From the NCBI GenBank assembly GCA_021162125.1, contig JAGGZG010000297.1:1-13060 (forward strand): a stretch of DNA of 13,060 nucleotides, in the 5' to 3' direction. Both the position numbers and the translations under genes were made by a program. Shown here one piece after another: positions 1-5,969 of the stretch (position 1 is its first letter; each line of letters starts with the position of its first letter). Source of the stretch: Anaerolineae bacterium. GTDB taxonomy: Bacteria > Chloroflexota > Anaerolineae > JACIWR01. Under the pieces are notes generated by a model that was given only the letters and a program-made list of their open reading frames with translations, was not told where the DNA came from and ran no database searches.

Positions 1-1
1 C

Positions 2-439
2 GAGGGGCGGGAGCTTGCCCGGCGATTGGCGGCGGCCGGGGTGGAGGTGACGTTGGCCGTGGACGCTGCGGCTCCGGCCCTGGTTGCCCAGGCCGACCTG
101 GTGTTGGTCGGCGCGGACGGGGTGACGGCCCAGGCGGTGATCAACAAAGTGGGCACCTATCCACTGGCGCTGGCGGCCCAGGCGCACGCCGTCCCGCTGT
201 ACGCCCTGGCAGGCGGGGAGAAGTTCTGGCCGCCGGGTGTGGAGCCCGAGATCGAGAGCCGCGCTCCGGGCGAGGTATGGCCCGATCCCGCTCCGGGCGT
301 GATCATTGTCAACCGCTACTTCGAGGCCGTTCCCCTGGCGCTCTTTACCGGCTTGGTCACCGTTACCGGCATCTTTCCGCCCGACGAGGTCCACCAGCAG
401 GTGAGCGCCCTGGTAGTGCATCCCGCTCTGACGGAGTAG
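2..439 (+). CDS. eIF-2B alpha/beta/delta family protein (ribose-bisphosphate isomerase-like), 3' part
   Basis: The reading frame is open to the left edge, so the start lies outside the window; 145 codons are visible. Residues encoded just after the edge (EGRELARRLAAAGVEVTL) match the part of the eIF-2B/MtnA fold where the substrate pocket begins. The GAD motif (Asp at 116-118) followed by INKVGTYPLALAA is the family signature; this Asp corresponds to the catalytic Asp of MtnA-type sugar phosphate isomerases. The tail (FEAVPLALFTGLVT) is also typical. The catalytic Cys would lie upstream and cannot be seen, so MtnA, ribose-1,5-bisphosphate isomerase and an uncharacterised bacterial eIF-2B-like protein cannot be told apart. 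The short spacing to the CinA-type gene (19 bases) suggests one transcript. Confidence 0.85.
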   Translation, partial: EGRELARRLAAAGVEVTLAVDAAAPALVAQADLVLVGADGVTAQAVINKVGTYPLALAAQAHAVPLYALAGGEKFWPPGVEPEIESRAPGEVWPDPAPGVIIVNRYFEAVPLALFTGLVTVTGIFPPDEVHQQVSALVVHPALTE

Positions 440-458
440 AAGAACAGGGAGGTAGGTC

Positions 459-1271
459 ATGGTCACTGTGGAGATCATCGCTATCGGCAACGAGATACTC
501 ATCGGGGACGTGCTGGACACGAATACCCACTGGCTATGCCAGCAGATTACCGGGCTGGGTGGCCACGTCCGGCGGGCGACTCTGGTCCGCGACGATGTGC
601 CGGTCATCGCCGAAGTGCTGCGCCAGGCCGTGGCGCGGGGCACGGACGTGGTGTTTACCACCGGCGGCCTGGGCCCCACTGCCGATGACATGACTCTGCA
701 GGCCATCGCCCAGGCGGCGGGCGTCCCCCTGGAGGAACACGCTGAGGCATTGCGCCTGGTGCGGGAAAAGTACGAGGAGCTGGCGGAGAAGGGTTACGTC
801 GCTCGGGCGGACCTCACCCCGGAGCGGCGTAAGATGGCCATCCTGCCGCGTGGGGCGAAAGCTTTACATAATCCTGTGGGAGCTGCGCCGGGGGTGTTGC
901 TTACCATTGGGGAGACCACGGTCATCGTCCTGCCCGGGGTGCCCCCGGAGATGAAGGGCATTTTCACCACGTCACTGCAACCCACACTCCAGGCCCTGTT
1001 TGGGGAAAGTGCGTTCGTGGAGCGGGTGGTGGTCGTGGAATGCGGTGACGAGTCGGTATTGGCTCCATTGGTGGATCAGGTCGCCGCCGCTCATCCAGAG
1101 GTGTACGTCAAATCGCGGGCCAAAGCGTATGGGCCGGGTGTACGGTTGAAAGTGACCTTCTCGATGGCCGGACGCGAGCGGTCGGAGGTCGAGGAGGCCG
1201 TTGCGCGGGCGCTGGACGATCTGCGGACGGCCCTGGACGAGGCGCAAATCGCCGTCGTCTCGGTGAAGTAG
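459..1271 (+). CDS. CinA-type protein: MoCF (molybdopterin-binding-like) domain plus KH domain, no PncC domain
   Basis: A 270-residue member of the CinA N-terminal family (COG1058). Residues 1-170 form the MoaB/MogA-like fold, with GNEILIGDVLDTNT near the N-terminus, TTGGLGPTADDMT around residue 70 and PGVPPEMK around residue 155. Residues about 180-265 (from VYVKSRAKAYGPGVRLKV) look like the CinA KH-type domain. Full CinA proteins are about 410 residues and carry a C-terminal NMN amidohydrolase (PncC), which is absent because the gene stops cleanly. The COG1058 domain has been reported to act as an ADP-ribose pyrophosphatase in some CinA proteins, so a role in NAD-derived metabolite clean-up is possible but not shown here. 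The start is well supported: AGGGAGGT at 446-453 lies 5 bases before the ATG. Confidence 0.9.
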   Translation: MVTVEIIAIGNEILIGDVLDTNTHWLCQQITGLGGHVRRATLVRDDVPVIAEVLRQAVARGTDVVFTTGGLGPTADDMTLQAIAQAAGVPLEEHAEALRLVREKYEELAEKGYVARADLTPERRKMAILPRGAKALHNPVGAAPGVLLTIGETTVIVLPGVPPEMKGIFTTSLQPTLQALFGESAFVERVVVVECGDESVLAPLVDQVAAAHPEVYVKSRAKAYGPGVRLKVTFSMAGRERSEVEEAVARALDDLRTALDEAQIAVVSVK

Positions 1272-1297
1272 TGTCAGATCGCCGTGTTACCCTCTTC

Positions 1298-1972
1298 TCA
1301 CAATGGTTTCTGCCCCGGTGCTATTTGCTCGTTCCTCTCCCTTTCCTCCTGCCGCGTTGCCCGCCAGACGTAGATCATCCGCTGTAAGGCGGTGAAGTTG
1401 GCCAGGATGGCCATCACCCACAGGGCGATGAGCACCTGGTTGAGCAACAAGCCCACCGTGAGCACGATAGTCCGTTCCATGCGGGTGAGGATGCCGACCT
1501 TGCAATCCAGTCCCAGCCCCTCGGCCCTGGCCCGCGTGTAGCTGACCATCAGTGAGCCAACGATGGTGGCGTAGATGAGCAGTATCTCCCGTCTCGCCCC
1601 CAGGCGGGTGTACCAGGTCAGCAGGCCCAGAAAGATCACCGCCTCTGAGAAACGATCCATCGTCGAGTCCAGGAAAGCGCCGAAGCGGCTGGTGCGGCCT
1701 ACGATGCGGGCCAGCGTGCCGTCCAGCGCGTCGAATATGGCGGCCAGGATGATGCACACTCCGCCCCAGCGGATGTGTCCCAGGGCCAGGATGACACCCA
1801 CGCCGATGCTGAGTACAAATCCGATCACAGTGACCACGTTGGGCGGGATGCCAAGCCAAGCCAACGCGCGAGCGATGGGTTCAATGATCACTCGTCCCCA
1901 CCTGCGGGCATGGTCGGTCAAGGTGACGGGTGTTGTGGGATCGTTGCCAGTAGGTTCTGGCTTTTTAACCAT
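1298..1972 (-). CDS. CDP-alcohol phosphatidyltransferase, phosphatidylinositol-phosphate synthase (PgsA1)-like
   Basis: An integral membrane enzyme of 224 residues that should transfer a CDP-activated lipid onto an alcohol phosphate. The complete family motif DxxDGxxARx8GxxxDxxxD is present from D81 to D106, supplying the four metal-binding aspartates (81, 84, 102, 106). Around it the protein resembles mycobacterial PgsA1: PIAR near residue 32, NVVT at 45, RFG at 96, SYTRARAE at 144-151 and RMER at 164-167. This favours inositol-phosphate rather than glycerol-phosphate as acceptor, although the pocket lysine seen in the mycobacterial protein is Arg147 here. I start at ATG 1972 because AAGGGAGA lies about 7 bases upstream; an upstream in-frame ATG at 2068 would add 32 residues unlike the family. 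Last gene of the minus-strand lipid unit. Confidence 0.87.
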   Translation of the reverse strand: MVKKPEPTGNDPTTPVTLTDHARRWGRVIIEPIARALAWLGIPPNVVTVIGFVLSIGVGVILALGHIRWGGVCIILAAIFDALDGTLARIVGRTSRFGAFLDSTMDRFSEAVIFLGLLTWYTRLGARREILLIYATIVGSLMVSYTRARAEGLGLDCKVGILTRMERTIVLTVGLLLNQVLIALWVMAILANFTALQRMIYVWRATRQEERERNEQIAPGQKPL

Positions 1973-2028
1973 AGAGATTCTCCCTTGCACTCTTTCTTTT
2001 ACCCTTGCGGTACCTATCCAGCCGCTCT

Positions 2029-2050
2029 TGCCGGATCGCCAGATCCGGCA
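2029..2050. other. Perfect 9-bp stem-loop between the glycosyltransferase and PgsA1-like genes
   Basis: TGCCGGATC (2029-2037) pairs perfectly with GATCCGGCA (2042-2050) around a 4-base loop. It lies in the 121-base gap between the glycosyltransferase stop (2094) and the next start (1972). Neither strand has a T-run after it, so it is not a classical intrinsic terminator. An RNA-processing or stability hairpin, or a protein-binding dyad, is more likely. Confidence 0.6.
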
Positions 2051-2062
2051 GCCGGAGGAAGG

Positions 2063-2078
2063 TTTCAAACCGTTGAAA
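2063..2078. other. Short 6-bp stem-loop next to the glycosyltransferase stop codon
   Basis: TTTCAA (2063-2068) and TTGAAA (2073-2078) are complementary around the 4-base loop ACCG. It sits 15 bases downstream of the glycosyltransferase stop and 12 bases before the stronger hairpin at 2029-2050, so the two form a tandem pair in the minus-strand transcript. It is weak on its own, being short and AT-rich. Confidence 0.4.
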
Positions 2079-2093
2079 GGGTAGCTGGCTGCT

Positions 2094-3290
2094 TCACGAG
2101 AACAAACGTGAGAGCAGCAGTTTGGTGCTACTCCGGGATTCGGCTTCTCTGCACGCCTTTTTTCGCCTGAGCACTTCTTCGTAGAAATGCAGCACCTGTC
2201 TGGATATTTTGTCCCAGGAGTAGGCGGCGGCGCGGATTTGCCCTCTGTAACCCATCTGACGGCGACGGTGCGGGTCTTGTAGCAGGGCGATTAGCGCCTG
2301 AGCCAGTGCCCGCTCGTTTTCCGGTTCGACCAGCAGTCCCTCTTCCTCGTGGCGCAGGACTTGACGGTAGCCGGTGATGTCCGAGGCGACGATGGGCACG
2401 CCGGAGGCCATCGCCTCCAGCAGGACGATGCCGAAACTCTCAAAGCCGGTCGAAGGTGCGCAGAACACGTCGCAGCTCCGGTAGTAGCGTGGCAGCTCTT
2501 CCTCTGACACCGGCCCCACGAAGCGGATGCCCCGCACGTTATTGTGCCGGGCCCACATCACGTAAGGCTCCTTGTCCTCGCGGCTGTAAGCCCCCACCAC
2601 AATCAGACGTGCGTTAGGGATGTCCTGCCGGACATAAGGAAAGGCGTAGAGCAGATATTTGAACCCCTTGCGCGGCTCCAGGCGGCCAACGAACAGGATG
2701 GTGGGTCGCTCATCGTCTGCCCAGGGCAGGGGTGGAATGTGTGGCCCGAACTGGTGGAGGTCAATCCCGTTGGGGATGATGACGTACTCGCCGGGATAGT
2801 AGCTGTTCACATAACTGCGTGCTGCCTCCGAGACGGCGATGCGACCATCCAGTCGCTTGAAACAGCGCTCGAGAACAGGTTTGCCGTAGTTGTAACCCGG
2901 ATTAGATTCCCGGTAAGCGTGGAACGTGGCGATTACGGCGGAGTGCGGGGTTACCGGCGTGTGACGGAGCACAGTCAACGGCAGGACGGGCATCATGGGT
3001 TCGTGCAGGTGGATGACATCGAACGCTTCTTTGATGAGAATCTTCTTGACGCGGCGATAGATGCGCGGCGAGAGCGTGACGCGAGCGATAGCGCCCGAGA
3101 TGGGGAGAGGGGTGACGGAGCTGGTAACTCTGATGACGTAGTCGGGCACCGGTGTATCCCCGTCCGAGCAAGCGGCGATAATCCGTGCATCGTGGCCCAG
3201 ACGGCGGAAATTGGTGGCCAGGTGGAAAATGTGTTTGTTGACGCCACCCGGGTAGAAGTAATCGTATGGGGAAATGAGGGCAATCTTCAT
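2094..3290 (-). CDS. GT4 family glycosyltransferase, PimA-like (phosphatidylinositol mannosyltransferase type)
   Basis: A 398-residue GT-B fold glycosyltransferase, probably working at the inner membrane face with a nucleotide-sugar donor. Residues 12-20 (FYPGGVNKH) match the N-terminal acceptor/donor loop of PimA, and HLHEP (94-98) matches its central His motif. VGRLEPRKG (201-209) supplies the donor-phosphate Arg and Lys, and the EX7E motif is E284-SFGIVLL-E292. The C-terminal Rossmann domain ends with the usual helix returning to the N-domain. The start ATG at 3290 overlaps the upstream acyltransferase stop as ATGA, with AAAGG a little upstream, so translation is probably coupled; in-frame ATGs at 3308 and 3329 would add residues before the first beta strand and are less likely. 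Donor (GDP-mannose) and acceptor (phosphatidylinositol) are inferred from neighbours. Confidence 0.88.
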   Translation of the reverse strand: MKIALISPYDYFYPGGVNKHIFHLATNFRRLGHDARIIAACSDGDTPVPDYVIRVTSSVTPLPISGAIARVTLSPRIYRRVKKILIKEAFDVIHLHEPMMPVLPLTVLRHTPVTPHSAVIATFHAYRESNPGYNYGKPVLERCFKRLDGRIAVSEAARSYVNSYYPGEYVIIPNGIDLHQFGPHIPPLPWADDERPTILFVGRLEPRKGFKYLLYAFPYVRQDIPNARLIVVGAYSREDKEPYVMWARHNNVRGIRFVGPVSEEELPRYYRSCDVFCAPSTGFESFGIVLLEAMASGVPIVASDITGYRQVLRHEEEGLLVEPENERALAQALIALLQDPHRRRQMGYRGQIRAAAYSWDKISRQVLHFYEEVLRRKKACREAESRSSTKLLLSRLFS

Positions 3291-4174
3291 TGTCCAGCCT
3301 TTCTCCATATTGGATAGGTGAGCACCCATTGTTCGGGGTGGTTGGCGATGTGATGCTCCATGATGGTGACGATCTTTGCCACTCCTGCGCGGACGTCGCG
3401 TTCGTGATCGCCGCTCCGCTCCAGGTATAACGGGGGCTCCAGGTGGGCGAGGAAGGTATGGCCTGGCTGGCGGTAGCCAAATCCGACCACGATGGGCGCG
3501 CCGGTGCGCAGGGCGAGCTCCACGTGTCCCCGGGGCAGGTGTGCTGGCGCGCCAAAAAAGTCAATCGTCAGCCCCGTGTTGGTGACGTCCCGATCGGCGG
3601 CCAGCCCCACTGTCTCGCCCCGGCGTAAGGCGCGGAACAGTTCCAGCAATGGCCCGTCAATCGGGATCAGGCGCAGGCCCTTGCTCATGCGCAGCCCGGC
3701 AATGTAGCGGAATAGCCGTTCCGGGCGCAGATGCTCCGCCGGGACGACTACGGATACACCCCGCAAAGTGCATGCCTGGGCTACGATCTCGAAGCCGCCG
3801 AAATGGGCCGTGGTCAGGATGAACCCTTCTTTCCGCTGCCGCAGTGCCTCGACGTGTTCCCAACCCTTTATAGTGATCAGGCGATTGAGTTCCTCGTGGC
3901 TAAGGGTGGGCAGGCGAAACAGGTCGTAGTAGTTGGCGGCGATGTAGTGATACACCCGGCGCACTACCTGTTCTACCTGTGCGGGTGTGGCTTTCGTGCC
4001 GAGCACGTGACGGATGTTATCGCGTATGTGTGCTCGTTGGCCTGGCGTCAGGTAGTAGGCAAGATCCCCGCTGCGGGTTGCCAGAGAGTATCCCCATTGA
4101 GGCGGGATGTGAGGCAGAATGGCCCCGGCCAGGCGGTACAGGTAGTAGCTGAGGTATGACTGGTCTAAGCCCAA
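3287..4174 (-). CDS. LpxL/HtrB-type lysophospholipid acyltransferase, PatA-like (PIM acyltransferase type)
   Basis: A 295-residue acyltransferase of the LpxL/PatA superfamily. The catalytic HX4E motif is H124-FGGF-E129, preceded by ILTTA. A second conserved segment is ADRDV (193-197) followed by FFGAPAHLPRG, and ALRTGAPIVVGF lies further on; this order is shared with mycobacterial PatA, which acylates phosphatidylinositol mannosides. The N-terminal 25 residues are hydrophobic and probably anchor the protein to the membrane. The start is a TTG at 4174, within the last 10 bases of the regulator gene, with GAGGGG just upstream inside that gene; no better in-frame start precedes the conserved region. 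The stop overlaps the glycosyltransferase start. An LpxL lipid A role is less likely, as no lipid A gene is seen nearby. Confidence 0.85.
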   Translation of the reverse strand: MGLDQSYLSYYLYRLAGAILPHIPPQWGYSLATRSGDLAYYLTPGQRAHIRDNIRHVLGTKATPAQVEQVVRRVYHYIAANYYDLFRLPTLSHEELNRLITIKGWEHVEALRQRKEGFILTTAHFGGFEIVAQACTLRGVSVVVPAEHLRPERLFRYIAGLRMSKGLRLIPIDGPLLELFRALRRGETVGLAADRDVTNTGLTIDFFGAPAHLPRGHVELALRTGAPIVVGFGYRQPGHTFLAHLEPPLYLERSGDHERDVRAGVAKIVTIMEHHIANHPEQWVLTYPIWRKAGQ

Positions 4175-4581
4175 GCCTCCCCCTCATCCAGATCGCCGGC
4201 CAGGGAGTTGAGCACGCCGGACGGTTGCAAGCCGATAGCTCTGCTTGTTTCGTGGTATGGTGGTTCGCCGATTAGCTGGGCAAATTCCTGCTGGCGTTGC
4301 TGAATCTGTTGCCAGACCAACGAGTAGAGGGATTGTCGGCCCTCCCGACGTACCTCGATGAGCCCAGCTTTCTTGAGACGGCCCAGATGCCACGAGACCA
4401 GGGGCTGGCTCAGATGCAGAAGCTCCGCCAATTGTGAGACGCTGATCTCGTCTGTGTGTGCCAATTGGCGGATAATCTCCAGTCGAATCACGTCGCTCAG
4501 CGCTCGGAAGTAGTCACGGAGTCCTTTGAGTTCTTTCCAGGTCTCTGCACCTGGTCGCAGTTTGCTACCCAGATCGCCCAT
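4165..4581 (-). CDS. ArsR-type winged helix-turn-helix transcriptional regulator
   Basis: A 138-residue protein with the compact ArsR fold. FRALSDVIRLEIIRQLA (25-41) is the conserved helix, residues 47-69 hold the helix-turn-helix with recognition sequence SQPLVSWHLGRLKKAG, and 74-88 form the wing ending in SLYSL. It has no cysteine at all, so the usual thiol metal sites of ArsR/SmtB are absent and the signal is unknown. It is the first gene of the lipid unit and overlaps the acyltransferase start by 10 bases, so it probably regulates that unit, and possibly also the divergent gene at 4794, from the shared 212-base gap. The ATG has a GGAAAGAG site upstream. The roughly 50-residue C-terminal tail beyond the wing has no motif I recognise. 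Confidence 0.85.
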   Translation of the reverse strand: MGDLGSKLRPGAETWKELKGLRDYFRALSDVIRLEIIRQLAHTDEISVSQLAELLHLSQPLVSWHLGRLKKAGLIEVRREGRQSLYSLVWQQIQQRQQEFAQLIGEPPYHETSRAIGLQPSGVLNSLAGDLDEGEAWA

Positions 4582-4640
4582 CGTCTTGCTCTTTCCGTCT
4601 GATGCTATGGCCCTGGTAACCCATAAAGAAACATTTATAT

Positions 4641-4667
4641 ATTATATCAAAAGTGGAAAACTGTCAA
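4641..4667 (-). promoter_or_regulatory. Sigma70-type promoter for the regulator-lipid unit
   Basis: On the minus strand a perfect TTGACA (4667-4662) is followed after 15 bases by a perfect TATAAT (4646-4641). A spacing of 17 to the overlapping TAATAT is also possible. Transcription would begin near 4634, giving a leader of about 50 bases before the regulator ATG at 4581. The surrounding 4620-4660 stretch is an AT-rich island in a GC-rich window. Confidence 0.75.
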
Positions 4668-4672
4668 GTCTG

Positions 4673-4701
4673 TTGTAAAAACGCTGGAAATATGTTATAC
4701 T
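4673..4701 (+). promoter_or_regulatory. Sigma70-type promoter for the receiver-ATPase gene
   Basis: TTGTAA (4673-4678) is followed after exactly 17 bases by TATACT (4696-4701). Transcription should start near 4708, leaving a leader of about 85 bases before ATG 4794. The -35 box is only 5 bases from the -35 box of the opposing promoter, so the two polymerases face away from one shared core. Confidence 0.72.
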
Positions 4702-4710
4702 AATTCAGCA

Positions 4711-4740
4711 GGTCCTTCCGTCCGAACCCGCGGAAGGATC
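4711..4740 (+). other. Stem-loop at the predicted 5' end of the receiver-ATPase transcript
   Basis: Bases 4711-4720 (GGTCCTTCCG) pair with 4731-4740 (CGGAAGGATC) through 10 pairs including one G-T, around a 10-base loop. The stem begins about 3 bases after the predicted start of transcription. It could protect the mRNA 5' end or serve as an operator dyad. There is no T-run, and the ribosome binding site (4781-4786) is well outside it. Confidence 0.55.
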
Positions 4741-4793
4741 AAGAGCCACGGAAATTCTGCGGGCGGGGTAGGAGAGTCGGAGGAGGAAAGGCT

Positions 4794-5930
4794 ATGTCGG
4801 CCAAGATTCTTATCGTTGACGATAACCCGAATGCATTGAAGCTGGTGGGTTATGCGTTGCATCGGGAGGGATTTGAGGTCACGGTGGCCCAGAGTGGCCC
4901 GGAGGCTCTGGCCAAGGCTGAAGCGACCCCGCCGGACCTGGTCATTCTCGATATAATGATGCCGGATATGGACGGTTTCGAGGTGTGCCGTCGCCTGCGG
5001 GCCATGCCTCGGACAGCGCGCACGCCGGTTATCATGCTCACCGCCAAAAGCCAGGTCGAGGATCGGGTGATGGGTTTCCAGGCCGGTGCGGATGACTACG
5101 TCACCAAGCCGGTGTTGCCGGCAGAGCTGGTAGCCCGTGTGCGTGCGTTGCTGGCTCGTGCTCGTCTCGAGGCGGAGACTGCTCCCCCGCGCGCGCGGGT
5201 GATAGGTTTTCTGGGGGTGAAAGGCGGTGCCGGGACGACGACGTTGGCCGTGAACGTGGCCCTGGCGCTGGCCGACGAGATCGGTGAGGGACGTAGTGTG
5301 ATCCTGGCCGACCTTCACGCCTGGGGGGGAGCGGTGGCTTATCATCTCTCCCTGGTTTCACGAGCGAGCCTGGTCACTTTGTTGGAAAAGCCTCCTTCTC
5401 AGATCGACTATAATTTGGTCGAAGGCTGCCTGGTATCCCACGCCAGCGGGGTCCGCGTGCTCATTGCGACGCACGACGTGGAGAGATCGGTGCCGGAGTT
5501 GCCCCCTGATCACGTGGATGCAATCGTGGGGCAATTGAAGCGGATAGCCGATTACGTATTGCTGGACCTGAGCAGTGGGCTGGATCCAGCTACGCAGGCG
5601 GCACTCAAGCATTGTAACTACATCGTCACCGCCGTGGAGCCAGACCCGGTGGCGCTGACCCTGGCGCAGACGCTGTCAATCGGATTAGCGAACATAGATA
5701 TTCACGGGGGTAAAGTGGGCTTTGTGCTGGTGAACCGGTCGCGCTCAGCCGCCACGTATACGCGGAGTGCCATTGAGGAGCTTTTGCGAAGCTCACTCAT
5801 GGGGGTGATTACCCCGGCCCCGGAGTTGTGTTTCCACGCCAACAAGGAGGGGGTGCCCGTCGTCGCCTCCCAGCCGGATAGTCTTGCGGCCACCCAGTTC
5901 CGAGAGATCGCGCATTTACTGGTGGGGTGA
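4794..5930 (+). CDS. Response regulator receiver fused to a CpaE/TadZ-like MinD-family ATPase
   Basis: A 378-residue fusion. Residues 1-125 form a complete receiver: acidic pair D9-D10, phosphoacceptor D53 (LDIMMP), T83 and K105-P106. Residues 135-378 form a MinD/ParA-type domain. Its P-loop K143-GGAG-TTT keeps the signature lysine, but the usual P-loop lysine is replaced by T148, as in CpaE/TadZ proteins. ADLHAWGG (172-179) and LLDLSSGLD (256-264, Walker B D258) follow. CpaE/TadZ proteins position Tad pilus machinery at the cell pole, but no tad gene is visible here, so this may be an orphan spatial or secretion regulator. The start is strong: AGGAGG at 4781-4786 lies 7 bases before the ATG. 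First gene of a plus-strand run reaching the kinase at 7576. Confidence 0.9.
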   Translation: MSAKILIVDDNPNALKLVGYALHREGFEVTVAQSGPEALAKAEATPPDLVILDIMMPDMDGFEVCRRLRAMPRTARTPVIMLTAKSQVEDRVMGFQAGADDYVTKPVLPAELVARVRALLARARLEAETAPPRARVIGFLGVKGGAGTTTLAVNVALALADEIGEGRSVILADLHAWGGAVAYHLSLVSRASLVTLLEKPPSQIDYNLVEGCLVSHASGVRVLIATHDVERSVPELPPDHVDAIVGQLKRIADYVLLDLSSGLDPATQAALKHCNYIVTAVEPDPVALTLAQTLSIGLANIDIHGGKVGFVLVNRSRSAATYTRSAIEELLRSSLMGVITPAPELCFHANKEGVPVVASQPDSLAATQFREIAHLLVG

Positions 5931-5932
5931 GC

Positions 5933-5944
5933 GTGGCGCGCCAC
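5933..5944. other. 12-bp perfect palindrome after the receiver-ATPase stop codon
   Basis: GTGGCGCGCCAC is fully self-complementary and begins two bases after the stop at 5930. As RNA it could form a 4-bp stem with a CGCG loop. It is too short to be a terminator and may be chance in GC-rich DNA. Confidence 0.35.
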
Positions 5945-5969
5945 AGGTAAAGTCAGGAAGGATAGAGGC

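Noticed and set aside
1287..1859. Second minus-strand frame within the PgsA1-like gene
   Set aside because: It is an out-of-frame shadow with a His/Gly/Pro/Arg-rich product, while the other frame has the full CDP-alcohol transferase motif.
2544..3317. Long plus-strand open frame (257 codons) opposite the glycosyltransferase gene
   Set aside because: It is antisense to a gene with clear GT4 motifs, has no family motif or ribosome binding site, and reflects the codon bias of the GC-rich gene.
4165..4581. Metal- or arsenic-sensing ArsR repressor
   Set aside because: The protein has no cysteine and lies in a lipid gene unit with no efflux or reductase gene, so only the fold is called.
4695..5345. 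Minus-strand open frame opposite the receiver domain of the 4794 gene, crossing its promoter
   Set aside because: It runs through a promoter and an AGGAGG site used by the other strand, and the translation shows no domain.
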